Origin: Phaeodactylibacter luteus
Lineage (GTDB): Bacteria; Bacteroidota; Bacteroidia; Chitinophagales; Saprospiraceae
Reading direction: 5' to 3'
Assembly (NCBI RefSeq): GCF_007993045.1
Contig: NZ_VOOR01000022.1
Location: 1 to 64,000 of the forward strand
Length of the DNA: 64,000 nucleotides
In this document: piece by piece, positions 1 to 8,478 of the stretch
How positions within the stretch are numbered: the stretch's first letter is position 1
How the letters are laid out: every line of letters starts with the position of its first letter
Notes under the pieces: generated by a model
Databases searched by the model: none
The model's input: only the letters and a program-made list of their open reading frames with translations
What the model was told of the DNA's origin: nothing
Program-made: the position numbers and the translations under genes

Positions 1-123
1 TAAAACTTTGTCCGTAGGCACTAGAATCAGGCATGTCAGAGGTACAGGCAGTGATGTATCCTATAATTTTTTGGTGGGCATCAGGATTTAGTATGATGTC
101 TTGATTTAATCAATGCACTTGAG

Positions 124-193
124 GCTTACCCCAATTGCTGCTTCATGGCCTGCTCTGTCTCAATGAAGGCGTCAGGCTGCTTTTGGGGTAAGC
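124..193. repeat. Inverted repeat at the broken 5' end of the fragment gene
   Basis: GCTTACCCCAA at 124-134 is the exact complement of TTGGGGTAAGC at 183-193. A second inner pair, CTTCAT/ATGAAG, lies near 141-166. The nested arrangement could fold into one long hairpin. It sits where the following open frame loses its expected upstream coding sequence, so it may be the tip of a mobile element or a deletion scar. Bases 1-123 hold no gene that I can support. Confidence 0.45.
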
Positions 194-420
194 TTAGCTT
201 GGCCGGAGGAGGATTTAGCTGGGATGAGCGGATGCAAGAATCCGGTAGATTTACCGTTTACTATTTATTTGGTGGAGCCTTTTATTACAGCGTAGGGCAT
301 AGGGTGAAAGTGCAAACAGGCTATTACAACTATAGACCGTCCAATCGATCATTAGCCTCTGCTTTCGCCCAGCCTTTTTTGGGCTTGTCATTAGAAATTG
401 GAAAACTAAAAAGCCTATGA
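145..420 (+). pseudogene. C-terminal fragment of an outer-membrane protein (uncertain)
   Basis: This is a 91-codon open frame. Its downstream part (from about residue 17) alternates aromatic and small residues and ends in GLSLEIGKLKSL, as the last strands of an outer-membrane beta-barrel do. There is no signal peptide, and the first Met lies inside an inverted repeat (124-134 with 183-193), so a normal 5' end is missing. Its stop overlaps the next ATG (ATGA at 417-420), so the two frames were probably once co-translated. I read it as the 3' remnant of a barrel gene whose 5' part was lost. A short real gene cannot be excluded. Confidence 0.35.
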
Positions 421-989
421 AACCGCTTTATTTCATAGCGATAGCGCTGACTATCCCGCTGTTATGCTGTGCTCAGGGTGAGGGTGCATTTGGGAAACGC
501 CTGGTCATAGGCTCGTCTGTAACGCATATATGGGAAGACAACCCTGAGGTCAGTAACACACATAATGAGACAACATGGGAGAAAAACATTGCTGTGAGCC
601 TGACGCCTTCCCTATACTTTGGGCTGTCTCATAAGCATATTTTTACTTGGGGGTCGAGTGTGGAACAAGGGCTGAACGACAAAGCCCGGTACAACCTGTT
701 CGGTGCTTTTATACAGTATGACTTCCTGCCCCGTGATGTCAGCCGGCTGATTGCGGAAGCCTCTTACTATGTAGGTGATTATTGTACCTGTGGTGACCTG
801 GACCCCTACCGGGTAGCCGGGCTAAGTTACCTTGGGTGGGGGCTGGCCTATGACCTGCCAATCTGGCGCGGGCTTTCCTTGGATCTGGGGTTTACCGCAC
901 ATTATATACTCAATAATATTCAGCCTTTCAGTTACACCTACACGCAATACATAATTGGGCTCAATTATACGCTAAATCGGGGGGCGTGA
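417..989 (+). CDS. Secreted outer-membrane beta-barrel-like protein, C-terminus altered by an insertion
   Basis: The 190-residue protein has a cleavable signal peptide at residues 1-20 (hydrophobic core, then CAQGEG). The rest is barrel-like: many Tyr/Trp/Gly strands and a Cys pair near residues 123-125. I do not recognise a named family. The last two codons and the stop come from mobile repeat copy 1, whose left end is at 982. Removing the element and one copy of its 8-bp target duplication restores a frame ending N-R-D-K-stop; today it ends N-R-G-A-stop. The insertion therefore left the protein nearly full length. It probably forms a pair with the fragment upstream (4-bp overlap). Confidence 0.7.
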   Translation: MKPLYFIAIALTIPLLCCAQGEGAFGKRLVIGSSVTHIWEDNPEVSNTHNETTWEKNIAVSLTPSLYFGLSHKHIFTWGSSVEQGLNDKARYNLFGAFIQYDFLPRDVSRLIAEASYYVGDYCTCGDLDPYRVAGLSYLGWGLAYDLPIWRGLSLDLGFTAHYILNNIQPFSYTYTQYIIGLNYTLNRGA

Positions 990-1214
990 ATCAAAATATT
1001 GCAGGCATTTATGCTTTTGGGGCTCTAGCCTAGCATTGGCCTAGCGCTGCGGAGGGGTGGTAAGCCCGTTAGGGCCGAGCGGACAGCGAGCCCCGCAGCA
1101 TAGCGGCACCTGCCCGCTGGCAGGGGCAGGCCCCTATCCTTGCGGAGGGGGCAAGCCTCATCCCGCGAAGCAGGCTGGGCAAGCTCAAAAAAAACGACAA
1201 TCTGGTTTGCGCCC
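982..1214 (-). mobile_element. Miniature element A, copy 1 (8-bp target duplication AAATCGGG)
   Basis: This is a non-coding dispersed repeat of 233 bp, reverse orientation relative to copies 2, 4, 6 and 7. The left end is GGGCGTGAATCA and the right end is CTGGTTTGCGCCC, which are imperfect inverted repeats. The flanks are identical, AAATCGGG at 974-981 and again at 1215-1222, which shows directly that the sequence inserted by transposition. It keeps both internal hairpins (GCCC/GGGC near 1061-1072, and CCTGCC/GGCAGG near 1108-1123). It is longer than the other copies by about 30 bp next to the right end. Confidence 0.9.
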
Positions 1215-1344
1215 AAATCGGGACAAATAGCAAACAATGATGGGCAGTGTAGCCTTACTTGGTATTTGAAAGCAGGAATAAAAACCCAGCAATTCTCAAT
1301 TTGGTATTTCTCCAGTTATACCTCGTAGCTTGTCGCTGCAGCAC

Positions 1345-1417
1345 CTAGTGGATTGAGCCGTAAATTTTTGACAATTAAAGGTCACGCACCCGAAAAGGCT
1401 TAATCGTGGAAATACAA
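1345..1417 (+). repeat. Repeat C, copy 1: 73-bp sequence starting at CTAG
   Basis: About 73 bp matches 14111-14183 in inverted orientation with roughly 80 % identity. The shared text starts CTAGTGGA, continues with GAGCCGTAAATTTTTGAC, and ends near GTGG-AATAC. Outside this block the two loci do not match. The first bases resemble the tip of the palindromic element at 53576-53737 (GTG, then AGCC, TAAAT and TTGAC in the same order). This may be a solo end of a related IS630-like element. The rest of the 1223-1480 gap holds nothing else I can name. Confidence 0.65.
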
Positions 1418-1480
1418 TCAAACAATTCGGTCTAATCGTACTAGGGTCTTGTTGGTAGGGGTGATACGGAGGTTGTGACC

Positions 1481-2140
1481 TCACACATTCAAATAAGCCA
1501 TCAGCGAGTCATAACGGTCGCGAAGCGAGTCAAGGTACTCAGTCTCGTTGAAAGTCGCCTTCACCTCATAATCGAACCGGTTGAACGTGGCAATGATTGC
1601 CTGTACATTCTGACGGTTGATCTTCAAGGTGACATCAATGCGGGTAGAGTCCAGATTGGAGGTTACGAATGAGCTCAGTATGGCCGCGCTCTCCGACTCT
1701 ACGATGCGGGCAATCTCAGAAAGCTGATAATCCCGCCGGTTGATTTCCAAAACGAGGATGCTGCCGGGCTCGGAAAAAGAAGCTGTACGGGCGAAGTATT
1801 GGAGCGTATCCTCCATTGTGACGAGCCCGATGTAGTTCTCATCATGGTCCACCACAGGTATGAGCGTCAGCTGATACTCTGCAATCAAACGGAGGATTTC
1901 GTAGATGTGGTCGTTCGAATGCACATAGGGCCGCACCAAGGACAGCCGGTAAGAGCCGACCGCCTCTTCCACATCGTGCTCTAGGATATCGTCTTCAGAT
2001 ATCAAGCCCAACAACTGTTTATCGTTGACAATAGGAAGGTGGCGGATGTAGAAATCATTCATCAGGCCGAGGGCTTCCTCTCCAGTATCGGAAGTGCGCA
2101 GCGGTATGATAGAGTCTGAAATGAGTTGTTCGGCCGTCAT
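1481..2140 (-). CDS. CBS-pair protein with C-terminal ACT-like domain
   Basis: The 219-residue cytoplasmic protein has two CBS motifs in residues 1-130 (RHLPIVND, then IPVVDHDENYIGLV), which usually bind adenosine nucleotides as an energy sensor. Residues 140-219 look like an ACT-type regulatory fold: a beta strand ILVLEI, then a helix starting SEIARIVE. Start ATG at 2140; no other Met lies close. The gene stands alone, and I see no catalytic domain, so it is probably a regulatory subunit with an unknown partner. Confidence 0.85.
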   Translation of the reverse strand: MTAEQLISDSIIPLRTSDTGEEALGLMNDFYIRHLPIVNDKQLLGLISEDDILEHDVEEAVGSYRLSLVRPYVHSNDHIYEILRLIAEYQLTLIPVVDHDENYIGLVTMEDTLQYFARTASFSEPGSILVLEINRRDYQLSEIARIVESESAAILSSFVTSNLDSTRIDVTLKINRQNVQAIIATFNRFDYEVKATFNETEYLDSLRDRYDSLMAYLNV

Positions 2141-2238
2141 GGGGATAGAGATTCTAATGCATCATGTACTGTAAATATAACGTACGCACCGGCAGCCTGT
2201 TGAGGATTAAGCGGGAAATGTAACCCAATTGGCGATAA

Positions 2239-3054
2239 TTACCCCAGCAGCCGTTTTTTCTGCAGCGCAAACTCGTCCTCGGTCAGCAGCCCCTTCTCTT
2301 TGAGCTCCGCCAGCTGCTTAAGCTGTTCAAGAATGTGCGAGTGGTCTTCCACGGGCTCTGCTGTTGCCTGAGGGGAAGGCGTACGGGCAGGGCTGTCTTC
2401 CAAGCGGAAGCCATTTTTTTCAAAAGCCTCGTATTCGTCCTGAATGCGCAAAAAAGCCAGCTTATCGTGCTCGCGTATGCGGTCGAAGTCGTCAAAACCC
2501 AAACTGACCGCCAGGTCGAGGTGGCGCAGCGACAGCTCCGTCTGTTCAGTGACAGAATATGCACAAGCCAAATTGAAGTGGGTCGCAATATCATTGGGCT
2601 CTACCTTCAGCGCTTTCTTGAAATCCTGTATGGCCCCCGCGTAGTCATACTCCTTAAATTTGGCGACACCAGTATTCTTATGCACGTTTTCCGGTTTGCG
2701 CACCGGGCGCCGGGGGGCTGACGGGCGCGCATTTGGTGCAGGATTGGCCGGGCGGTAATACGCTTTCCCTTTGCGTTTGCGGCTCTCCCGGTAGTCGCGG
2801 TACTCTTCTTTGTACTGCCGTTGGGCCTCCCGCCCCTGCCGGAATAAAGCCTCCCGGTTGTACTTGCGGTCAAAGGCCTCGCCATCCATAGAAAAGAACA
2901 CGATGGCGTCGATCAGGCCTACAATCCACATGACCGGGAACCAGAAAAAGAGCAGGTAGAAAATGCCCAGCCCGGTCTGGCCCAAATAGAAACGGTGTAT
3001 GCCCAGTCCGCCCAGAAAAAGGGCTAATATGCCTGCTACGTTCTTCTCTTTCAT
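2239..3054 (-). CDS. TM2-domain membrane protein with TPR and SHOCT segments
   Basis: This start gives 271 residues. Residues 1-65 are a TM2 domain: two membrane helices around the signature GGLGIHRFYLGQ, then WIVGLIDAI. A very basic, Arg-rich and Pro-rich linker follows (about 65-125). Next come tetratricopeptide-like helices (YDYAGAIQDFKKAL, THFNLACAYS). The last 27 residues are a SHOCT module (LKQLAELKEKGLLTEDEF), often found in oligomerising membrane proteins. The ATG at 3054 is preferred because TM2 proteins normally begin M-K-x-K just before the first helix; an in-frame ATG at 3081 would add nine residues. Function unknown. Confidence 0.8.
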   Translation of the reverse strand: MKEKNVAGILALFLGGLGIHRFYLGQTGLGIFYLLFFWFPVMWIVGLIDAIVFFSMDGEAFDRKYNREALFRQGREAQRQYKEEYRDYRESRKRKGKAYYRPANPAPNARPSAPRRPVRKPENVHKNTGVAKFKEYDYAGAIQDFKKALKVEPNDIATHFNLACAYSVTEQTELSLRHLDLAVSLGFDDFDRIREHDKLAFLRIQDEYEAFEKNGFRLEDSPARTPSPQATAEPVEDHSHILEQLKQLAELKEKGLLTEDEFALQKKRLLG

Positions 3055-3227
3055 GTGTGGTTTTGCTATCGAAATATCCATATTAATTATCTAACAAGCA
3101 AAAGGCACAGTAGTTATCTGTATTCGATGGGCTGTGCCAGCAGTTGGACGAACCGGGGCTCCCGGCAGACAGCCCTCCCGCCTGCCCGACCTATCCTTGG
3201 CTTTTGGGCTGTACCAGCAAGGGCTCA

Positions 3228-3412
3228 GGGCACAGTTGCCATTTTTGGGCTTGCCCCCTCCGCAAGGATAGGGGCCTGCCCCTGCCTGAGGGCAGGTGCC
3301 GCTATGCTCCGGGGCTCGCTGTACGCTCGGCCCTAACGGGCTTACCACCCCTCCGCAGCGCTAGGCCGGCCTCATCAGGTAGCCAACAGGGCAGCAATAT
3401 TTTGCCCCACCC
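3228..3412 (+). mobile_element. Miniature element A, copy 2 (older, no target duplication visible)
   Basis: The core from about 3250 to 3366 matches copies 1, 6 and 7 closely. The left tip is eroded (GGGCACAGTTGCC instead of GGGCGCAAACCAG), and the right tip reads ATATTTTGCCCCACCC. The first hairpin is CCTGCC-tgag-GGCAGG and the second GCCC-taac-GGGC. No flanking duplication can be recognised, so it is probably an old insertion. It fills most of the space between the TM2 gene and the purF promoter. Confidence 0.75.
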
Positions 3413-3454
3413 CAGCCAGCAGCAAATGTGCGCTTAAACCTAGCCCGGCAGAGG

Positions 3455-3485
3455 TTTTTTCTACCCGTAAAAAGGGCTACCTTTG
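3455..3485 (+). promoter_or_regulatory. Predicted Bacteroidota promoter of the purF-like gene
   Basis: The -7 box TACCTTTG at 3478-3485 matches TAnnTTTG exactly. A T-run at 3455-3460 lies 17 bases upstream in place of the usual TTG. It lies just downstream of repeat copy 2 and 80 bases before the start codon. Confidence 0.5.
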
Positions 3486-3565
3486 CGGCGTATTTTCCTA
3501 GCAGGGGCTTAGCCAAAGGGCCAGGCCGCTCCACCTTTTTGAACCAAACCTCCAAGGCAGCAGCC

Positions 3566-5461
3566 ATGAGCGAACAGATCAAACACGAATGCGGCATCGC
3601 AATGATCCGCCTCCTCAAACCGTTGGACTACTATCAGAAAAAGTACGGCACTGCGTTCTACGGCATCAATCAGCTCCAGCTGCTGATGCAAAAACAGCGC
3701 AACCGGGGGCAGGACGGCGCCGGCATGGCCACCATCAAACTCGATGTGGAGCCGGGCAAAAAGTACATCAGCCGCAAGCGGAGCGTCGCCTCCAATTATC
3801 TGGACGACCTGTTCAAGCAAATCCACCTCCACTTTCAGGGCCTAAGCCAAGATCAGCTCAGCGATGCCACCTGGCTCAAAGACAATAAGCCTTACATGGG
3901 GGAGCTCCTCCTCGGCCACCTGCGCTATGGCACCCACGGCGATAATAGCGTAGAGACCTGCCACCCTTTCCTGCGCCAAAACAACTGGGTGACCCGCAAC
4001 CTCATCCTCGCCGGCAATTTCAACCTCACCAACGTGGATGAGCTCTTCCAAGAACTGGTAGACCTCGGGCAGTACCCCAAAGAAAAATCAGATACCGTCA
4101 CCGTGCTGGAAAAAATTGGCCATTTCCTCGACGACGAGGTGCAGCGCCTCCACACTTGGTACAAGCCTGATGGCTACTCCAACCGGGAAATCAATGAGCT
4201 GATCTACGAAAATCTCGATATTCAGCGCCTGTTGAGGCGTGCCTCCAAAAAATTCGACGGCGGCTTTGTCATGGCTGGCCTCATCGGGCACGGCGATGCC
4301 TTTGTCCTGCGCGACCCTGCCGGTATACGGCCTGCTTTCTACTACCAAGATGATGAAGTGGTAGTGGTCGCCTCTGAGCGCCCGGCCATTCAGACGGTTT
4401 TCAACAAGCACGTCAGCGAGGTCAAAGAGCTGCAGCGCGGGCATGCGCTGATTGTCAAAAAAGATGGCCGCATCAGCGAAGTGCCTTACATCGATCAGCT
4501 CGAACGCCGTGCCTGCTCTTTCGAGCGCATCTACTTCTCCCGGGGCAACGACCGCAATATCTACCTGGAGCGCAAGCAGCTTGGCCGGCAGCTCACTGAT
4601 GCCGTCCTGGAAGAAGTAGACTACGACTTTCGCCACAGTGTGTTCTCTTTTGTGCCCAACACTGCCGAAACGGCCTTCTACGGCCTGATGGAAGGGCTGA
4701 CCGACCGCCTTGATGAAATCAAGCGCGATAAAATCCTCAAGAAAGGCGCAGAGCTCAAACCGGGCAAACTGGAAAAAATCCTGTCCCTCAAGCCGCGCAT
4801 GGAAAAACTGATCGTTAAGGATGCCAAACAGCGCACCTTTATCGCCGATACCCGTTCCCGGGAAGCTATGGTCGCTCATGTATACGACGTGACCTACGGC
4901 ATCGTGGAAAATGACAAGGATACCTTAGTGCTGCTCGACGACTCCATCGTAAGGGGCACTACCCTCAAAGACAGCATCATCCAAATCGCTTCCCGCCTGC
5001 GGCCCAAGAAAATCGTCATCGTTTCTTCCGCTCCCCAAATCCGATATCCAGACTGCTACGGCATCGATATGTCCAAAATGAAGGAGTTCGTCGCTTTCCG
5101 AGCCCTCGTAGAGCTGCTCAAAGAAAACGGGAAAGAACACCTGCTGCAAGAGGCTTACGAGCGCTGCAAAGCTCAAGAGCACCTGCCCAAGGAAGAAATC
5201 ACCAACGAGGTGAGATCCTTGTACGACGAGTTCCCCTACGAAGCTGTATCCGATAAAATTGCGGAGATCGTAACCCCTAAGGGCATTCAGCCCAAGGTAA
5301 AAGTCATCTACCAAACCATCGAAGGCCTGCGCGAAGCTTGCCCCGAAAACAACGGCGACTGGTACTTCTCTGGCGAGTACCCTACCCCGGGCGGCAATAA
5401 AGTCGTCAACCGGGCTTTCATCAACTTCATGGAGGGGCGGGACGAAAGGGGCTATCTCTAG
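3566..5461 (+). CDS. purF: Amidophosphoribosyltransferase, long Bacteroidota variant
   Basis: The 631-residue protein catalyses the first committed step of purine synthesis: PRPP plus glutamine gives phosphoribosylamine. The N-terminal half is a class II glutamine amidotransferase with CGIAMI at Cys9, then RGQDGAGMA and HLRYGTHG. The C-terminal half is a phosphoribosyltransferase with the PRPP loop VLLDDSIVRGTT (about residues 453-464). It is longer than the classical 470-510 residues because of inserts, as in the second PurF type of Bacteroidota. ATG 3566 is chosen because the nucleophile Cys must lie near the N-terminus; eight residues precede it, so propeptide removal would be needed. A hairpin pair lies downstream. 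Confidence 0.88.
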   Translation: MSEQIKHECGIAMIRLLKPLDYYQKKYGTAFYGINQLQLLMQKQRNRGQDGAGMATIKLDVEPGKKYISRKRSVASNYLDDLFKQIHLHFQGLSQDQLSDATWLKDNKPYMGELLLGHLRYGTHGDNSVETCHPFLRQNNWVTRNLILAGNFNLTNVDELFQELVDLGQYPKEKSDTVTVLEKIGHFLDDEVQRLHTWYKPDGYSNREINELIYENLDIQRLLRRASKKFDGGFVMAGLIGHGDAFVLRDPAGIRPAFYYQDDEVVVVASERPAIQTVFNKHVSEVKELQRGHALIVKKDGRISEVPYIDQLERRACSFERIYFSRGNDRNIYLERKQLGRQLTDAVLEEVDYDFRHSVFSFVPNTAETAFYGLMEGLTDRLDEIKRDKILKKGAELKPGKLEKILSLKPRMEKLIVKDAKQRTFIADTRSREAMVAHVYDVTYGIVENDKDTLVLLDDSIVRGTTLKDSIIQIASRLRPKKIVIVSSAPQIRYPDCYGIDMSKMKEFVAFRALVELLKENGKEHLLQEAYERCKAQEHLPKEEITNEVRSLYDEFPYEAVSDKIAEIVTPKGIQPKVKVIYQTIEGLREACPENNGDWYFSGEYPTPGGNKVVNRAFINFMEGRDERGYL

Positions 5462-5483
5462 CAGGCTGCCCCACAGCGGGCAA

Positions 5484-5637
5484 CCTGGCTTTTCAGCCAG
5501 GCGCGCCCAGCTATATATGCTGAACTGCCCCTTTGGCCCGCCCCTGTGCAGGGCAAGGCACACAAGCATATCCTGCTGCTAACAACGGCTTTGCCCAGTT
5601 GGGGGCTTTGGCTGCCTCCGCTCCCAAAGCCCCCAAC
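5484..5637 (+). terminator. Two hairpins downstream of purF
   Basis: CCTGGCT-tttc-AGCCAGG lies at 5484-5501. A 14-bp perfect stem GTTGGGGGCTTTGG/CCAAAGCCCCCAAC lies at 5598-5611 and 5624-5637. Neither has a T-run, so termination is plausible but not typical; they may protect the 3' end of the mRNA. Confidence 0.5.
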
Positions 5638-5670
5638 ATGCTCTACTGAACGCTACGCATCAAATCGATT

Positions 5671-6558
5671 ATGCCCAAACCAACCCTGCAGCACCGGGTC
5701 CGAAAGATAGCCCCCGGCACCACACTAACGGATTACTGCCAACAGGCCATCCCCCTTCTCGGGAGCCGCACTGCCGTTAAAAAAGCTGTCCACAGTAAAC
5801 GCTTGTTGCTCAATGGCCGCCCCGCCCGCCTGAACGATCCTTTACAAACTGGCGATCAGTTGACACTGACCGGCACCGGCCTGCCCAAGGCCCGTAAGTT
5901 CGAACAGGAAATACCCGTTGTATGGGAAGACAGCCACCTGATCGTGGTCAATAAGCCTGCCGGGATTGCCGTTAACGGTGACCGGATACGCACCTTGGAG
6001 AATGCGCTGGCGGGCAGCGTTGAGCCCTCAGGGGAGCCTGACGCCCTGCCCCGGCCAGTAGCAGTGCACCGTATCGACCTGCCCACCCAAGGGCTTGTGC
6101 TTTTGGCTAAAACCAAACAGGCCTTGATGGCCATGAGCCAGGCTTTTGAGCACAACAAAGTCCACAAACAGTACATTGCAGTCGTACATGGCCGCCCGGC
6201 ACCGCAAGGCACAACACGCGCGCCTTTGCAGGGCAAACCTGCAGAAACAAAATGGGAGTACCGCCGGACTGTCCCTTCCCGGGATTTTGGCCACCTTTCC
6301 CTGCTCGAGCTAAGCCCGGTCACCGGTCGTACCCATCAGCTCCGCCTGCACATGCAACAGCTTGGCCACCTCATCGTAGGGGACAAACAATATGCCGGGC
6401 CACAGAAAACGGTCTTGAACAAAGGGCTGATGCTCTGTGCCTGCTACCTTTCTTTTCAGCACCCCACGACACAGAAGCCTATTGCCATAAAAATCCTGCC
6501 ACCTCCCAAATTCGAAAAACTGTTGGACAGGGAAGAGGCCTGGGCAAAAAAACAGTGA
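5671..6558 (+). CDS. RluA-family pseudouridine synthase
   Basis: The 295-residue protein has an S4 RNA-binding module at residues 1-75 (KRLLLNGRPARLNDPLQTGD). The RluA-type catalytic domain follows: VVNKPAGIAVNG, then HRIDLPTQGLVLLAKT near 132-147, in which the Asp is the catalytic residue, and TGRTHQLRLHM near 214. It isomerises uridine to pseudouridine in rRNA or tRNA. The substrate site cannot be read from the sequence, so no RluB/C/D symbol is given. It lies downstream of purF on the same strand but is separated by 209 bp with hairpins. Confidence 0.88.
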   Translation: MPKPTLQHRVRKIAPGTTLTDYCQQAIPLLGSRTAVKKAVHSKRLLLNGRPARLNDPLQTGDQLTLTGTGLPKARKFEQEIPVVWEDSHLIVVNKPAGIAVNGDRIRTLENALAGSVEPSGEPDALPRPVAVHRIDLPTQGLVLLAKTKQALMAMSQAFEHNKVHKQYIAVVHGRPAPQGTTRAPLQGKPAETKWEYRRTVPSRDFGHLSLLELSPVTGRTHQLRLHMQQLGHLIVGDKQYAGPQKTVLNKGLMLCACYLSFQHPTTQKPIAIKILPPPKFEKLLDREEAWAKKQ

Positions 6559-6592
6559 GCAGCGCAAGGCTCAATGCCCCCCAAGCCTTTTT

Positions 6593-7642
6593 TCATATCC
6601 CATAGGCGTCTTTCAGGAACTGCCGCGCAGCTTCCATCGTACGGTCTTGGCCTGCGGCCACTTCTTCCGGGAGGTTGCTCAACGGGAATTCCGGGGCTAT
6701 GCCTATGCCTTCCAAGGTGGAGCCATCCGGTGCTGTGATCAGCTGCACACTGTACTCATACCGCCAGCCGTTGGGCAAAAAGCGGGCGGGGCCGACTAGC
6801 GAGAGTGCCCCCGCTGTTGTACCGCCCATATGGGTTACATGGTCAAAAGCTTTCATGTTCAGCGCAAAAATCTCCCCTTCGCTTATCGTCAGGCGGTCGG
6901 TCAGCAGCACTACGGGCCTGTTGAAGGCACCCTCTACCGGCGCATAAGTATGGTAAGCTTCCTTTTCTGCAAAATCCTGGTGTGCCTCCCCTGACCGGAA
7001 ATGCGCATCATACAAATGGTGTACGCCATCGGAAAAATAAGCAGCATAAGCGCCGCCCAATCGGTCGTAGCCGCCCACACAGCCGCGAAGGTCTACGACC
7101 AGGGCCTCTACGGGGCCCATCGCTTGTAAGGCCCTCGCCACACAGCTGTGGTCTTCGTCCAATAAGGCTGCAATGTAAAGGTAGCCGACCTTCCCGTCAG
7201 CACTTTTGCCGTAGAGCATAAAATCATTGACCGCCCCTACCGAGCCCGGCTGTAGATAAGCCTGTGCCACCAGCTCGAGGCTGAAAGCTGCCGCTGTAGC
7301 TTCTGCCCCCTCAAAGCCAGATACAAAGGACCGCTGATGCTCGTCATCGTACAACTTTACATGCTCATCGTTGAGGGCATTGAGCAGGCCCGTCAAAACC
7401 AGCCAAAGCTCCAGCTCAGTTGTGGCCGGCCCAACCTGAGGCCGGTAAACGGCATACAGGCTGTCCCAGTTGGCAGGCTGAGCGGCAAACCCGCTATAGT
7501 GCAGGTCAAAGTCTTCCCAAAGCCCCTCAAAGACCGCCTCTGGGCTATAGCCGGGCCCGGTATCGGCGGACCGGGGCTCACAGGATGAAAAAATGGCGGC
7601 CAACAGCAGCAGCAGGGCCAAAGTCAAGGTAATCGGTCGCAT
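6593..7642 (-). CDS. Lipoprotein S41-family (tail-specific-like) peptidase
   Basis: The 349-residue protein has a lipoprotein signal (LLLLLAAIFSSC, Cys21). The S41 core reads KVGYLYIAAL, VVDLRGCVGGYDRLGG, then VVLLTDRLTISEGEIFALNMKA with the nucleophile Ser, and GGTTAGALSL. The end (LEGIGIAPEFPL) is the typical S41 'GxGxxPD' region. No PDZ domain is evident. ATG 7642 is chosen because the signal peptide begins there; an open frame continues upstream to 7828 but overlaps the next gene. It follows the outer-membrane protein gene by 5 bp, so the two form an operon. The product is probably anchored to a membrane facing the periplasm. Confidence 0.82.
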   Translation of the reverse strand: MRPITLTLALLLLLAAIFSSCEPRSADTGPGYSPEAVFEGLWEDFDLHYSGFAAQPANWDSLYAVYRPQVGPATTELELWLVLTGLLNALNDEHVKLYDDEHQRSFVSGFEGAEATAAAFSLELVAQAYLQPGSVGAVNDFMLYGKSADGKVGYLYIAALLDEDHSCVARALQAMGPVEALVVDLRGCVGGYDRLGGAYAAYFSDGVHHLYDAHFRSGEAHQDFAEKEAYHTYAPVEGAFNRPVVLLTDRLTISEGEIFALNMKAFDHVTHMGGTTAGALSLVGPARFLPNGWRYEYSVQLITAPDGSTLEGIGIAPEFPLSNLPEEVAAGQDRTMEAARQFLKDAYGI

Positions 7643-7647
7643 AGTAA

Positions 7648-8409
7648 TTACAGTTTTAGGGTAACACCGAGCAAAACGCTGCCCAGCTGTTGCTTGCTCG
7701 CAGATATGCCATTGCTGGTACGGGTATAAGCCCAGCGGTAGGCGATGCCCGGCGACAAGCCATTGGAAAAGGTGTAGGAAAGTTGAAAAGCCGCTTCCGG
7801 TGCCCGGAAACCATTGGGGCCCAGCCATTGGGCTTCATCAAAATTAAACAGCAGGCCTTTGCCATTGTCCGGGCTGCCTCCTGGGCGATAGCCCGGCCGG
7901 CCCACGCGGCCTGCAAATGGCCAGGAGGCCTCTGCCCCTGCCGACCAATGGCCCGCTTGCCAACCGGCAAAAGCCAGCAGGCCAGCCTGAAATGTGTTCT
8001 GATAGGTCCAGGCACTACTGTAGCCCTCATCTTCCTCCCAGGCCACTTGTTGGCCCCTGATTTGAAAAGAGGGGCCTGCACTAAAGCTCGCTCCCCCGCT
8101 CTGCCAGAGCACAGACTGCAGGGCTATCCCCGCCTGTAAAGCCGCAAAGCTGCTGCCAAGGTGGGGCTGCCCTTTTCGGGATAACTGCCCTAGCTCCGTT
8201 TGTGCCCGCAGGAGCACCCGCAGGCCTTTCTCTGATTCGTATTGGTAGGCTCCACGGGCCAGGGCTCCGCCCAAGTGGTAATCAAATGGGGCATATGCTC
8301 CATCAGACCAAGTGCCGCTAAGGTAGCCGGCTTGTAAGCGCAGTTCTTGTTGCTGGGCGTGCAAGCCCAAAGCTGCCCACCAAAGGGCCAGCGCAAATAA
8401 CATTCGCAT
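7648..8409 (-). CDS. Secreted, probably outer-membrane protein of unknown function
   Basis: The 253-residue protein has a signal peptide of about 18 residues ending LGLHAQQQ. The body is rich in Gly, Ala, Trp and Tyr with alternating hydrophobics, and the end (LGSVLLGVTLKL) has the terminal beta-strand form of barrel proteins. No named family recognised. Only 5 bp separate it from the downstream S41 lipoprotein gene, which suggests linked expression. Confidence 0.7.
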   Translation of the reverse strand: MRMLFALALWWAALGLHAQQQELRLQAGYLSGTWSDGAYAPFDYHLGGALARGAYQYESEKGLRVLLRAQTELGQLSRKGQPHLGSSFAALQAGIALQSVLWQSGGASFSAGPSFQIRGQQVAWEEDEGYSSAWTYQNTFQAGLLAFAGWQAGHWSAGAEASWPFAGRVGRPGYRPGGSPDNGKGLLFNFDEAQWLGPNGFRAPEAAFQLSYTFSNGLSPGIAYRWAYTRTSNGISASKQQLGSVLLGVTLKL

Positions 8410-8478
8410 AATGGATTGGGTTGATGTGATAAAATATCCCGGGCGGTGCCCGGCGGGCCAGTGGTGCGCCGGCGTCCC

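Noticed and set aside
17-25. AGGCACTAG at the window start as another end of element B
   Set aside because: Only nine bases match; the sequence inside (TAAAACTTTGTCCGT) does not resemble the element's arm.
1025-1237. Short open frames inside element A copies (also near 3091-3437, 11594-11794, 35274-35744)
   Set aside because: They follow the DNA repeat in every orientation and frame, and copies break frame; no coding constraint.
4088-4879. 263-codon frame opposite purF
   Set aside because: PurF motifs lie on the plus strand without interruption; the reverse frame has no family features.
8410-8478. Terminator between the serine hydrolase and outer-membrane protein genes
   Set aside because: GC-rich short palindromes are present, but no stem longer than six pairs with a T-run was found.
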